A stretch of DNA of 64,000 nucleotides from Chryseobacterium sp. G0162. Lineage in GTDB: Bacteria; Bacteroidota; Bacteroidia; Flavobacteriales; Weeksellaceae. Under the pieces are notes generated by a model. The model had not been told where the DNA came from. It saw only the letters and a list, made by a program, of their open reading frames with translations, and searched no databases. Every line of letters begins with the position of its first letter. Position 1 is the stretch's first letter. Location of the stretch: the NCBI RefSeq assembly GCF_003815715.1, contig NZ_CP033922.1:2572001-2636000 (forward strand). Reading direction: 5' to 3'. This document shows, piece after piece, positions 51,381 to 59,807 of the stretch. The translations under genes and the position numbers were made by a program.

Positions 51381-53057
51381 ATGAAAAAATATTCTTCTAA
51401 GAGAAGTATCCAAATACTTGCACATCTTCTTCAGCAGTACGGAATTGCAGACATTGTAATTTCACCGGGATCAAGGAATGCTCCTTTGGCGATTCATTTT
51501 TCAGAAATAGACAGCTTTAATTGTTACAGTATTGTAGACGAAAGAAGTGCTGCTTTCGTAGCAATGGGGATGGCTAAAAGTGAGAAAAAACCAGTAGCAA
51601 TTACCTGTACCAGTGGATCTGCAGTAGTCAATTATTATCCGGCGGTTACGGAAGCTTTTTACCAGAACATTCCCCTTTTGGTACTGACAGCAGACCGGCC
51701 AACAGATTTTATTGATATTTTTGATGGGCAGACGATCAGGCAGAAGGATGTTTTTCATCAGCATTCTTACGGAGATTTTCAGTTACTGGAAGACAGTAAG
51801 GAGAATGCAGAAGATATTAATTTTGATACAATTAAAAAGGCTATCGAGCTTTGCTTTGAAAAGCAAGGACCGGTACATATCAATATTCCTTTGGAAGAGC
51901 CATTATATGAACTGGTATCAGAGCTTCCAACTTTTCCAACGGTTGAAAAAACAATCAAGCATAAAGAGTATGAGATCCCATCCAACCTGATTGCGGATTG
52001 GCATACGTCTCAGAGGATTATGTTGTTAGTGGGAACAAGAGATTACAGCCCAGAATTGGAAAATCAGTTGACACAACTGGTTAAAAACCATTCTGTAGTT
52101 GTACTCAGCGAAGCAAATTCCAATTTGTATCATGAGAAGTTTTTCAGACATATAGACCGCTATATCTTCAATTTTACAGAAGAAGATTATAAAACCTATG
52201 CTCCGGACCTGTTAATTACGATAGGACAGAATGTGGTTTCCAAAAAAGTAAAACAGTTTCTGAGAAGTGCAAGGCCAAAGCAACACTGGCATCTGGATGA
52301 AGTTTGGCAGCCGGATACGTATTTCTCATTGACAGAGAAAATAGAGGTAAAACCTGAGATATTCTTTTCCAAATTATTAAAGTTCATTAACCTGGAGCCA
52401 AGACCTTATTTTAATTTGTGGGATGTTTTGAGAGATAAAAAAGATGCCAAGCACCAGCAATTTTTAAATACGGTAGAATTTTCAGATTTTTATTTCTTTA
52501 ATAAAGCGGCACAAACTGTTCCTGAAAACTATAATATTCATTTCAGCAATTCGTCCGGGATCAGATATGCACAGTTGTTCGATTTTGGCAAAAGAAAAAT
52601 GTACTGCAACAGAGGAACCAGCGGAATTGATGGTTCAACATCCACTGCAATGGGATTTGCTATTAAAAATGCCAATCCAACTTTGTTGATTACCGGTGAT
52701 TTAAGCTTCTTTTATGATATCAATGGTCTTTGGAACCAGTATATTCCTCCTTTTGTAAGAATTATGATCTTCAACAACGGAGAAGGGAATATTTTCAAGA
52801 TTATTCCGGGACCTGGAAATGCCAACCCGAATACGTTAGACGAATTTATTGCCACCAAACACCGTAAAAATGCTGAGCATTTAGCCAAGCATTTCGGCTT
52901 CTCTTACATTAAGGTGGAAGATGAACTCACGTTGGACAGAGTGTTGGAGAACTTCTTCAAACCTGATGCACAACCAAAAATCCTGGAAGTAAATACTTAT
53001 GGGAAAAACAGTGCTGACATTCAGAAAGCTTACTTTAATTTCATGAAAGAAAACTAA
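51381..53057 (+). CDS. menD: SEPHCHC synthase MenD
   Basis: MenD makes 2-succinyl-5-enolpyruvyl-6-hydroxy-3-cyclohexene-1-carboxylate from isochorismate and 2-oxoglutarate with thiamine diphosphate, in menaquinone synthesis. Family motifs: ISPGSRNAPLAIHF, ERSAAFVAMGMAK, CTSGSAVVNYYPAV and the ThDP/Mg site GDLSFFYDINGLWN. The protein is 558 residues. No other men genes are in the window. Its 3' end overlaps pabC by 4 nt, tail to tail. Confidence 0.96.
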   Translation: MKKYSSKRSIQILAHLLQQYGIADIVISPGSRNAPLAIHFSEIDSFNCYSIVDERSAAFVAMGMAKSEKKPVAITCTSGSAVVNYYPAVTEAFYQNIPLLVLTADRPTDFIDIFDGQTIRQKDVFHQHSYGDFQLLEDSKENAEDINFDTIKKAIELCFEKQGPVHINIPLEEPLYELVSELPTFPTVEKTIKHKEYEIPSNLIADWHTSQRIMLLVGTRDYSPELENQLTQLVKNHSVVVLSEANSNLYHEKFFRHIDRYIFNFTEEDYKTYAPDLLITIGQNVVSKKVKQFLRSARPKQHWHLDEVWQPDTYFSLTEKIEVKPEIFFSKLLKFINLEPRPYFNLWDVLRDKKDAKHQQFLNTVEFSDFYFFNKAAQTVPENYNIHFSNSSGIRYAQLFDFGKRKMYCNRGTSGIDGSTSTAMGFAIKNANPTLLITGDLSFFYDINGLWNQYIPPFVRIMIFNNGEGNIFKIIPGPGNANPNTLDEFIATKHRKNAEHLAKHFGFSYIKVEDELTLDRVLENFFKPDAQPKILEVNTYGKNSADIQKAYFNFMKEN

Positions 53058-53680
53058 AGATCAAGATATTCTTCATTTCCTGGCAGATTCATAATTCTGT
53101 CAATAGGATAGATAAACATATCATCAAAGTCGTTTAAAGCATTGATGAGTTGAAAGTGGCTGAACTGCTTTATATTTTGTAGAGTAATTTCAGCCTCTTT
53201 TATTTTCTTATTTTTCAAAAGATGTTGTCTTTGTACTCCATTCAAAAGATAAGAGTTTGGAGTAAACCAGTCTTTACCCTTTAAAAATAAAAGGTTGGAA
53301 AAAGAAGTATCGGTGATATGGTTATTTTTCACAATGATGATTTCCTCCGCTTTGGATTTCATCTTCATTTTATCTAATTCTTTGCGGTCTTCAAATTTGA
53401 ATGAGTAATCGAAACTATTGTTTTCTACCAGTTGGAAATCCTGAATTTCAGGGATCGCGTAAGGAATCATCTGAGTGCGAATTCTTTTGTCAAGATCATA
53501 GGAAATTCTTAGCTTGAAAAGCCCGTCTTCATCATGCTCCAGATTTTTGTAGATTTTGGCCAGATCAATAGAACTCTCTTTTCCAAAATGAGAGAATGTT
53601 TGATTAACACGTTTTTGATGGAGTTCTAATAGAAAAATCTCCTGATCTTCTACCTTAATGCTTTCAATGAATTGGGACAT
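53054..53680 (-). CDS. pabC: Aminodeoxychorismate lyase-like class IV aminotransferase (PabC)
   Basis: A 208-residue PLP enzyme of fold type IV. It probably converts aminodeoxychorismate to 4-aminobenzoate for folate synthesis. Recognisable segments: ELHQKRVNQTFSHFG at the start, KSKAEEIIIVKNNHITDTSF with the usual fold-IV middle, then FTPNSYLLNGVQRQHLL. It is shorter than typical PabC (about 270 residues), as in related flavobacteria. It overlaps pabB by 17 nt, which supports the assignment. Confidence 0.88.
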   Translation of the reverse strand: MSQFIESIKVEDQEIFLLELHQKRVNQTFSHFGKESSIDLAKIYKNLEHDEDGLFKLRISYDLDKRIRTQMIPYAIPEIQDFQLVENNSFDYSFKFEDRKELDKMKMKSKAEEIIIVKNNHITDTSFSNLLFLKGKDWFTPNSYLLNGVQRQHLLKNKKIKEAEITLQNIKQFSHFQLINALNDFDDMFIYPIDRIMNLPGNEEYLDL

Positions 53681-54641
53681 AGATTTTATTTTTCATTTCC
53701 TGATATTCGTCTTCTAATTTACTCATGTGCGTTATACCGCCTCCGCTTTTGAAATAGAGCTTATTGTCCTCTTTTTCAATAAAACGTATCATTACACAGC
53801 TGTCGACATTTTCACCGTCGAACCAGCCACAAACTCCCGTGTAATATCCTCGGTCATAGCCTTCTGCCTCCAGGATTATTTCCAGCGTTTTAGGTTTTGG
53901 GGCACCTAAAATAGATCCTGCAGGAAGCAATTTTTGCATAATACTTCCTAATTTTCCGTCAAATTCAGGTTTTAATATTCCTGAAATTTCCGAACTCATG
54001 GCATATAAATCTTTCTGCCGTGTTTTGAGGAAGTCAATATGCTGAAACTGATCTACACGTACATTATCTGCTACCATGCTTAGATCATTACGGAGCAAAT
54101 CTACCACTGTATAATGCTCAGCTTTTTCCTTCGGGTCATTCTTTAAGATTTCTGCCGCATTTTCTATGGAGGCATCAATAGTGCCTTTCATAGGATAAGT
54201 CAAAATTTTTCCGTCAATAATCTTTACGAAAGTTTCAGGAGAAAAAAATACAAAAAAATCTTTATAAAAAACCTTGTACTTTGCCTCGGAGTGATAAAAA
54301 ATTTCTTTAAGGCTTAAATTGGTCTCAATTTCAGTTTTTCGGGTATAATTTACCAGATAGGAATTCCCAAGACGAATATTTTTCTGAACTTTATCAAATC
54401 CTGTTTTAAAGCTTTCCAGGGTCTCCGGAAAGAATTTCCATTCTACTTTTTTATCAAGCGCTTGTTTCTGTTTTGTGGTTGAAAACATTTGAAAATCAAT
54501 TAATAACCCTGATTTTTCGATCTCATTTTCTTTATAGATTTCCACCTTCTCTGAAAGGAAATCGATCACAAAGAAATAGGGAACCTTCTGAAGGGAAAGC
54601 TCGTCCATTTCCATAAATTTTTGATGATTCACTGAAAACAT
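53664..54641 (-). CDS. pabB: Aminodeoxychorismate synthase component I (PabB)
   Basis: PabB aminates chorismate in 4-aminobenzoate synthesis. The 325-residue protein has the chorismate-binding core: LTYPMKGTIDAS, VDLLRNDLSMVA, PAGSILGAPKPKTL and SCVMIRFIEKEDNKLYFKSG. The N-terminal domain is short. The start at 54641 lies only 4 nt after a good -7 element, so an internal ATG at 54614 is an alternative. It shares a 17-nt overlap with pabC. The glutaminase PabA is not in the window. Confidence 0.92.
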   Translation of the reverse strand: MFSVNHQKFMEMDELSLQKVPYFFVIDFLSEKVEIYKENEIEKSGLLIDFQMFSTTKQKQALDKKVEWKFFPETLESFKTGFDKVQKNIRLGNSYLVNYTRKTEIETNLSLKEIFYHSEAKYKVFYKDFFVFFSPETFVKIIDGKILTYPMKGTIDASIENAAEILKNDPKEKAEHYTVVDLLRNDLSMVADNVRVDQFQHIDFLKTRQKDLYAMSSEISGILKPEFDGKLGSIMQKLLPAGSILGAPKPKTLEIILEAEGYDRGYYTGVCGWFDGENVDSCVMIRFIEKEDNKLYFKSGGGITHMSKLEDEYQEMKNKIYVPIH

Positions 54642-54645
54642 TCGG

Positions 54646-54653
54646 CAAAAATA
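54646..54653 (-). promoter_or_regulatory. Candidate -7 element for pabB
   Basis: TATTTTTG on the minus strand matches TAnnTTTG. It ends 4 nt before the ATG at 54641 (or 31 nt before the alternative ATG at 54614). Confidence 0.45.
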
Positions 54654-54665
54654 CTTATTGATGTT

Positions 54666-54673
54666 TACTTTTG
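54666..54673 (+). promoter_or_regulatory. Candidate -7 element for the membrane protein at 54686
   Basis: TACTTTTG matches TAnnTTTG. It overlaps a TTG (54671) that could be mistaken for a start codon; the ATG at 54686 lies 12 nt downstream. Confidence 0.5.
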
Positions 54674-54685
54674 CATAAAATTTTT

Positions 54686-55411
54686 ATGATGCAGAGTAAA
54701 TATCCTCAGAAACCGGGAATTGATTTTATATTGAAGCAGGCTTTTTTCTATTGGAATAAAACACTGGTTTTTCAGTTGATGTTTTCAATGATATTTTTTG
54801 GAATCTTTCTTACCTCTCTTTTCTTCTTCGGAGACAGGTATGGAATATGGGAGCAGAATCAGGTGCTTACGGAAGCTTTGAAAGAAGGAACAAAGGCCTA
54901 TATGGAAAAGATAGGACAATTAAGTGCTACTGAAAACTATCAGATGTTTACTCTTGCCATCTGGGCAACTACAGCATTTCTATATCCTCTGAATCTGGGA
55001 ATGTTCCAGATCTTCAGAAAACTGGATCTTAACGAAAAAATTGAACTGGGAGATTTGTTTGTAGGGTATAACGGAATTAACTTTTTTAAATATCTGGGAT
55101 ATTATCTTTTCTGGTTTATGATTTATAGGTTTACAGTTCCTACGATTCTTTTGGCCATTATTTGGGTAGCAGTGACGGTATTTGTAGCTCCATTGATGTT
55201 TTTTACCAATAAAAGGATATTCGAAGCCATTTCTTTAAATTTTAAAGCTCTTAAAATGTATTTTGTAGAAATCATGGTGTGTGTCTTCGTTGCTGTTCTG
55301 TTTAAATACCTGGGGTTCAGTTTGTTTTTAATTGGAGGACTTTTCACGTTTCCTTTCTGGAATGCTATGATTTATTCTTTATATAAAACAATATTTTCGG
55401 AGAAAAGCTAA
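54686..55411 (+). CDS. Integral membrane protein, unknown function (1)
   Basis: The product of 241 residues has five or six hydrophobic helices, for example LVFQLMFSMIFFGIFLTSLF and FLLFL-like stretches near the end. It begins MMQSKYPQKPGIDF. It resembles the neighbouring protein at 55485-56222 in size, topology and the FVGYNGINFFKYL/IGYRQNFVNILIY segment, so they may be distant paralogues. I recognise no functional motif. A start at the second ATG (54689) is equally possible. Confidence 0.75.
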   Translation: MMQSKYPQKPGIDFILKQAFFYWNKTLVFQLMFSMIFFGIFLTSLFFFGDRYGIWEQNQVLTEALKEGTKAYMEKIGQLSATENYQMFTLAIWATTAFLYPLNLGMFQIFRKLDLNEKIELGDLFVGYNGINFFKYLGYYLFWFMIYRFTVPTILLAIIWVAVTVFVAPLMFFTNKRIFEAISLNFKALKMYFVEIMVCVFVAVLFKYLGFSLFLIGGLFTFPFWNAMIYSLYKTIFSEKS

Positions 55412-55451
55412 AATTCAGTTAGGTTTAATGTGTTTTTTTATCAAAAAAAGT

Positions 55452-55459
55452 TAAATTTG
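55452..55459 (+). promoter_or_regulatory. Candidate -7 element for the membrane protein at 55485
   Basis: TAAATTTG matches TAnnTTTG, 25 nt upstream of the ATG. Confidence 0.45.
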
Positions 55460-55484
55460 ATAAAATCATTAAAATATTTAAACT

Positions 55485-56222
55485 ATGTCTGAATTTAACG
55501 AATTTGATCAGCAAGGTTCTGTTCCCAGTAGGGAAACGGGATCAATCATTTCACATGCCTTTGAAATGTATAAAGGTGTTTTTGGGTACGCTATTGTTGC
55601 CATGATAATTTATATCGTTGGAGGGATTGTTATCCAAAGTCTTACCGGTTTCAATTCTGCAGCCATCATGGAAGAAATGAAAACTTCGGGTGATTATGGG
55701 AATTTCAGATATTGGGAAACTCCTGGGTTCTCAATGTATATGACGTTTTCCAGTCTTTTTTTACTGTTATTGACTCCGCTGTATGTAGGTTTGATCTATA
55801 TGGTGAATAAATTTAATACCAAAAATCCGATTGAATTCTCTGACCTTTTCATTGGATACCGCCAGAATTTTGTAAATATATTGATCTATAGCTTCCTTTC
55901 AGGGATTATTTCTTCTGTTGCATTGACGCTTTGCTTTCTTCCGTTTATTTTTATTTACCCATTTCTGTTATTAGGATATCCTATCTTATTATTTGAAAAC
56001 TCTTCAGCTATTGATGCTTTAAGTAAGTCATTCAATATTGCAAAAGAGAATTACGGAACACTATTAGGAGTAAGTTTCCTTGGGCTTTTAATCTCACTGG
56101 CAGGTATTATTTTATGTGGAATCGGGTTTATTTTAACGGCGCCATTCATTATGGTCGTAATGTACTCTGCTTATTGTGCTTTTGTTGGAAAGCCGAGACA
56201 AATCATGTATACAAAACAATAA
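55485..56222 (+). CDS. Integral membrane protein, unknown function (2)
   Basis: The 245-residue product starts with a short polar region (MSEFNEFDQQGSVPSRETGS), then has about five membrane helices. The middle reads ...VGLIYMVNKFNTKNPIEFSD and LFIGYRQNF. Related flavobacterial proteins are often labelled 'beta-carotene 15,15'-monooxygenase'; the sequence shows nothing to support that. It is 17 nt upstream of the AI-2E-type gene and probably shares its transcript. Confidence 0.78.
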   Translation: MSEFNEFDQQGSVPSRETGSIISHAFEMYKGVFGYAIVAMIIYIVGGIVIQSLTGFNSAAIMEEMKTSGDYGNFRYWETPGFSMYMTFSSLFLLLLTPLYVGLIYMVNKFNTKNPIEFSDLFIGYRQNFVNILIYSFLSGIISSVALTLCFLPFIFIYPFLLLGYPILLFENSSAIDALSKSFNIAKENYGTLLGVSFLGLLISLAGIILCGIGFILTAPFIMVVMYSAYCAFVGKPRQIMYTKQ

Positions 56223-56239
56223 AAATAAAATAAAAATTG

Positions 56240-57307
56240 ATGAATAAAGACAATCAAATAAGCAGTGTTGCCATAAAGCAGATGTCTTTGCTCGCCATTA
56301 TTTTGGTGTTGGCAGGTTTAGTCTGCTTTAATCTTGCCTTGTTTATTCCATCAGTTTTAGGGGCTATTACCATTTATGTGGTTTGCAGAAAGTATAATTT
56401 CTATCTTCAGGAAGAAAAAAAGTGGAAACCTTCTCTTGCAGCTTTTGCATTAATGTTTGCAAGCCTTATCGTGCTGATCCTGCCTATTTATTTCATTGCA
56501 GATCTCATTATTGATAAATTAGGAAATGCACAGGCTTATATGGACAAATTCAATGTATTTTTGGATAAAATACATTCTTATATCCAAACCAAAACAGGTT
56601 TTGATATTTTGAGTCAGGAAAATATGGATAAGCTGAAAAGCTTTGTAGGGAAATTTTCTACCTCAGCATTGAGTGGGACATTCAATACCCTGACAGTAAT
56701 AATGTCCATGTACTTTATCCTGTATTTTATGTTGGAAAAGCCGAGATTGTTTGAGAGAATTCTAACGAATTCGGCGCCTTTAAAACGATCAAACGTTTCA
56801 TTGCTGGGCGAGAAACTAAGGAAACTCATCATGGCCAATGCAATTGGTATTCCTGTAGTTGCTATTGGGCAGGGAATCGTATCACTTATCGGATATCTGA
56901 TTTTTGGAGCTCCGGGAGCTGTGTTATTATTTGCTCTGACTGCAGCTTCTTCTGTTATTCCGGTTGTAGGAACGGCTATTGTGTATGTCCCGGTCTGTAT
57001 ATTTATGATTGCAGAAGGCGACACCGCACAAGGGCTTGGTCTTGCAATTTATTGTGTAGTGGTAGTAGGGCTTACAGATAATCTGCTTCGTTTTACACTT
57101 TTAAAGAAACTTGAAAATATCCATCCTCTGAATACGGTATTTGGAATTATCATGGGAATGAACCTGTTTGGCTTTATGGGACTTATTTTTGGCCCTATTC
57201 TGATCTCATTTACCCTTCTTTTGATACAGGTATACAGAAATGAATTTGCTGATGAGAATGCGCCTCCTGATCTGGAGTTACCCAATCAGAATGAAGTAAT
57301 AAATTGA
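56240..57307 (+). CDS. AI-2E family transporter
   Basis: The 355-residue membrane protein has seven or eight helices, of the AI-2E (YdiK/PerM-like) family, with the typical FALTAASSVIPVVGTAIVYVP and VVGLTDNLLRFTLLKK segments and an IHPLNTVFGIIMGMNLFGFM loop. Members include AI-2 exporters and sodium/proton antiporters; the substrate here is unknown. The start is the ATG at 56240; a TTG just before it adds one residue. Confidence 0.9.
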   Translation: MNKDNQISSVAIKQMSLLAIILVLAGLVCFNLALFIPSVLGAITIYVVCRKYNFYLQEEKKWKPSLAAFALMFASLIVLILPIYFIADLIIDKLGNAQAYMDKFNVFLDKIHSYIQTKTGFDILSQENMDKLKSFVGKFSTSALSGTFNTLTVIMSMYFILYFMLEKPRLFERILTNSAPLKRSNVSLLGEKLRKLIMANAIGIPVVAIGQGIVSLIGYLIFGAPGAVLLFALTAASSVIPVVGTAIVYVPVCIFMIAEGDTAQGLGLAIYCVVVVGLTDNLLRFTLLKKLENIHPLNTVFGIIMGMNLFGFMGLIFGPILISFTLLLIQVYRNEFADENAPPDLELPNQNEVIN

Positions 57308-57323
57308 TTTAATTATATAAAAA

Positions 57324-57560
57324 GTGGAGGGAATAAATCCGGAAATATTAAAAGAAATCTGTGTTTTTAAAATGCCATTTGGCAAATATGAAGGAACAGT
57401 CTTGATTGATCTTCCGATAAGTTATCTGGAATGGTTCAATAAAAATGGAATGCCTAAAGGTAAATTGGGCATGCAGTTGTCAACTGTTTATGAAATTAAA
57501 TTAAATGGTTTGATGGATCTGTTAGCTCCGATCAGAGCTTCCGTAAGAAACGGATTATAA
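57324..57560 (+). CDS. DUF3820 family protein
   Basis: A 78-residue protein with the DUF3820 pattern MPFGKYEGTVLIDLPISYLE followed by WF. The fold has been compared with small nucleic-acid-associated domains, but no function is established. The start codon is GTG (57324), 16 nt after the transporter gene; no ATG fits. Confidence 0.85.
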   Translation: MEGINPEILKEICVFKMPFGKYEGTVLIDLPISYLEWFNKNGMPKGKLGMQLSTVYEIKLNGLMDLLAPIRASVRNGL

Positions 57561-57582
57561 AGAAAGTTCTGTTTTATGATAT

Positions 57583-57617
57583 AAAATCGGCGGCTTCGAA
57601 GAAGCCGCCGATTTTTT
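57583..57617. terminator. Bidirectional terminator between the DUF3820 gene and uvrB
   Basis: Perfect 14-bp stem AAATCGGCGGCTTC / GAAGCCGCCGATTT with loop GAA and T runs on both strands. It lies between convergent genes. Confidence 0.92.
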
Positions 57618-57629
57618 TTATGAATTATT

Positions 57630-59621
57630 CTAAGCCTTTAAAGCTGCAATTTCATCTCTCAGCTTAGCCGCTTTAATAAAATCGAGATTTTTAGCTGCCG
57701 CTTCCATTTCTTTTTGCTTCTGTTCAATAATCTTTTCAACTTCATCACTGGCATAAGTAGCTTTAACTTCAGCAACCTTTTGAAGGATTTCTTTTTGGGT
57801 ATATTTTTCATCTGGAAAATCTTTGCTTCTACCCACAAGATTCTCAGATATTTTTTTATTCAGTGCTTTGGGTACCATGCCGTTATCTTCATTGTACTTC
57901 ATCTGTTTTGCACGGCGGTATTCGGTTTCATCCAATGTTGCCTGCATAGATTTGGTGATCTTATCAGCATACATAATGGCTTTTCCGTTGATATTTCTCG
58001 CAGCACGTCCCACGGTCTGAATCATGGATCTTCTGCTTCTCAGCATTCCTTCCTTATCAGCATCTAAAATAGCAACTAATGAAACTTCCGGTAAATCCAA
58101 ACCTTCTCTTAATAAGTTGACCCCAATCAAAACATCAAAAAGCCCTAACCGTAAGTCCTGCATAATCTGGATACGTTCCAGCGTTTCAACATCGGAATGA
58201 ATATATCTTGTCCTGATCCCGAATTTGGTGAAGTATTTGGTGAGCTCTTCCGCCATTTTTTTGGTTAAAGTGGTCACCAGAACTCTTTCATCAGCATCAG
58301 CTCTTTTCTGTATTTCTTCCATTAAATCATCAATCTGATTCAAGCTTGGTCTTACTTCAATAATAGGATCAAGAAGTCCGGTAGGGCGGATAATCTGTTC
58401 AATATAAGCCCCTCCTGTTTTTTCCAGTTCATAATCCGCTGGAGTTGCAGAAACATAGACTACCTGATTCTGAATGGCTTCAAATTCTTCAAACTTTAAA
58501 GGCCTGTTATCCATCGCTGCAGGAAGCCTGAATCCATATTCTACTAATGCTTCTTTTCTGCTTCGGTCACCACCATACATTGCATGAACCTGTGGAACTG
58601 TTACATGGCTTTCATCAATAACCATTAAGAAATCCTTAGGGAAATAATCAATCAGGCAGAAAGGTCTTGTTCCCGGAAGTCTGCCGTCAAGATATCGGGA
58701 ATAGTTTTCTATCCCTGAACAATATCCAAGCTCCTTGATCATTTCCAGATCCAGTTCTGTTCTTTCCTGAAGTCTTTTGGCTTCTAATGGTTTTCCTATA
58801 GAGCTGAAGAAATCTACCTGTTTTACCATGTCATCCTGAATATCTTTGATCGCTCCATTTAGTGTTTCTTTTGATGTAACAAAAAGGTTCGCCGGATAGA
58901 TCTGAATTTGGTCAAAATTATCCTCTACATTTCCGCTAACAGGATCAAAGCTTTGAATTTTTTCAATTTCATCCCCAAAAAACTGGATTCTGATCGCATT
59001 ATCTGTATAAGCAGGGAAAACATCTATGACATCTCCTTTTACACGAAACGTTCCTCTTTGAAATTCATTTAATGTTCTGGCATATAATGCATTCACTAAA
59101 GAATGCAGGAGTGCTGTTCTCGTAACTTTTTCACCAATAGCAATGGAAATTAAAGATTTATGAAATTCCGTTGGGTTCCCAATACCGTAAATGCATGAAA
59201 CGGAAGCTACGATAAGAACATCTCTTCTCCCCGAAAGAAGGCTTGCTGTAGCAGAAAGACGTAATTTTTCAACTTCTTCATTGATACTCAGGTCTTTTTC
59301 AATATAAGTTCCGGTTGTGGCAATATAAGCTTCCGGCTGATAGTAGTCATAGTAACTGACAAAGTACTCCACTGCATTTTCAGGAAAGAATTCTTTAAAC
59401 TCCATGAAAAGCTGTGCTGCCAGGGTTTTATTATGAGCAAGAACGAGGGTGGGACGTTGAACATTTTGAACAAGATTAGCAACCGTAAAGGTTTTCCCGG
59501 ATCCTGTTACCCCAAGAAGAGTCTGGTACTTTTCACCAATCTCTATTCCTGCAGTTAATTTATCAATGGCTTGGGGCTGATCCCCGGTGGGTTTGTATTC
59601 TGATTGAAGCTTGAAATCCAT
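57630..59621 (-). CDS. uvrB: Excinuclease ABC subunit B (UvrB)
   Basis: UvrB is the damage-verifying helicase-like subunit of nucleotide excision repair. The Walker A motif GVTGSGKT is at 37-44, the beta-hairpin region follows (YYDYYQPEAYI), and helicase motifs are complete. The UvrC-binding UVR domain is at the end (EAAAKNLDFIKAAKLRDEI). I chose the start MDFKLQSEYKPTGDQP at 59621; a longer frame from 59699 covers the promoter and would add a hydrophobic stretch. The protein is 663 residues. Confidence 0.97.
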   Translation of the reverse strand: MDFKLQSEYKPTGDQPQAIDKLTAGIEIGEKYQTLLGVTGSGKTFTVANLVQNVQRPTLVLAHNKTLAAQLFMEFKEFFPENAVEYFVSYYDYYQPEAYIATTGTYIEKDLSINEEVEKLRLSATASLLSGRRDVLIVASVSCIYGIGNPTEFHKSLISIAIGEKVTRTALLHSLVNALYARTLNEFQRGTFRVKGDVIDVFPAYTDNAIRIQFFGDEIEKIQSFDPVSGNVEDNFDQIQIYPANLFVTSKETLNGAIKDIQDDMVKQVDFFSSIGKPLEAKRLQERTELDLEMIKELGYCSGIENYSRYLDGRLPGTRPFCLIDYFPKDFLMVIDESHVTVPQVHAMYGGDRSRKEALVEYGFRLPAAMDNRPLKFEEFEAIQNQVVYVSATPADYELEKTGGAYIEQIIRPTGLLDPIIEVRPSLNQIDDLMEEIQKRADADERVLVTTLTKKMAEELTKYFTKFGIRTRYIHSDVETLERIQIMQDLRLGLFDVLIGVNLLREGLDLPEVSLVAILDADKEGMLRSRRSMIQTVGRAARNINGKAIMYADKITKSMQATLDETEYRRAKQMKYNEDNGMVPKALNKKISENLVGRSKDFPDEKYTQKEILQKVAEVKATYASDEVEKIIEQKQKEMEAAAKNLDFIKAAKLRDEIAALKA

Positions 59622-59639
59622 AAGAAAGAATGTATAGAA

Positions 59640-59647
59640 CAAAAATA
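59640..59647 (-). promoter_or_regulatory. Candidate -7 element for uvrB
   Basis: TATTTTTG on the minus strand matches TAnnTTTG, 18 nt upstream of the ATG at 59621. Confidence 0.5.
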
Positions 59648-59807
59648 CGAAAGAAATTATTAGGCGTGATAAAGTTTTGATGATGAATATTTTCCACATT
59701 AGTTCTTTTTATTCACACTATGTATTATAGTTGTTGTCTTAAAGTTTGAATAAGCTATTTTATGGCATTATTTTTCCATTCATTTTCGAACACCTAATCA
59801 TAATAGT

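Noticed and set aside
55485..56222. Beta-carotene monooxygenase
   Set aside because: The label is seen on related proteins, but the sequence is a plain multi-helix membrane protein with no iron-binding His set.
59622..59699. N-terminal membrane segment on UvrB
   Set aside because: The 26 extra hydrophobic residues come from reading through the promoter region; UvrB is cytoplasmic and its family start is at 59621.
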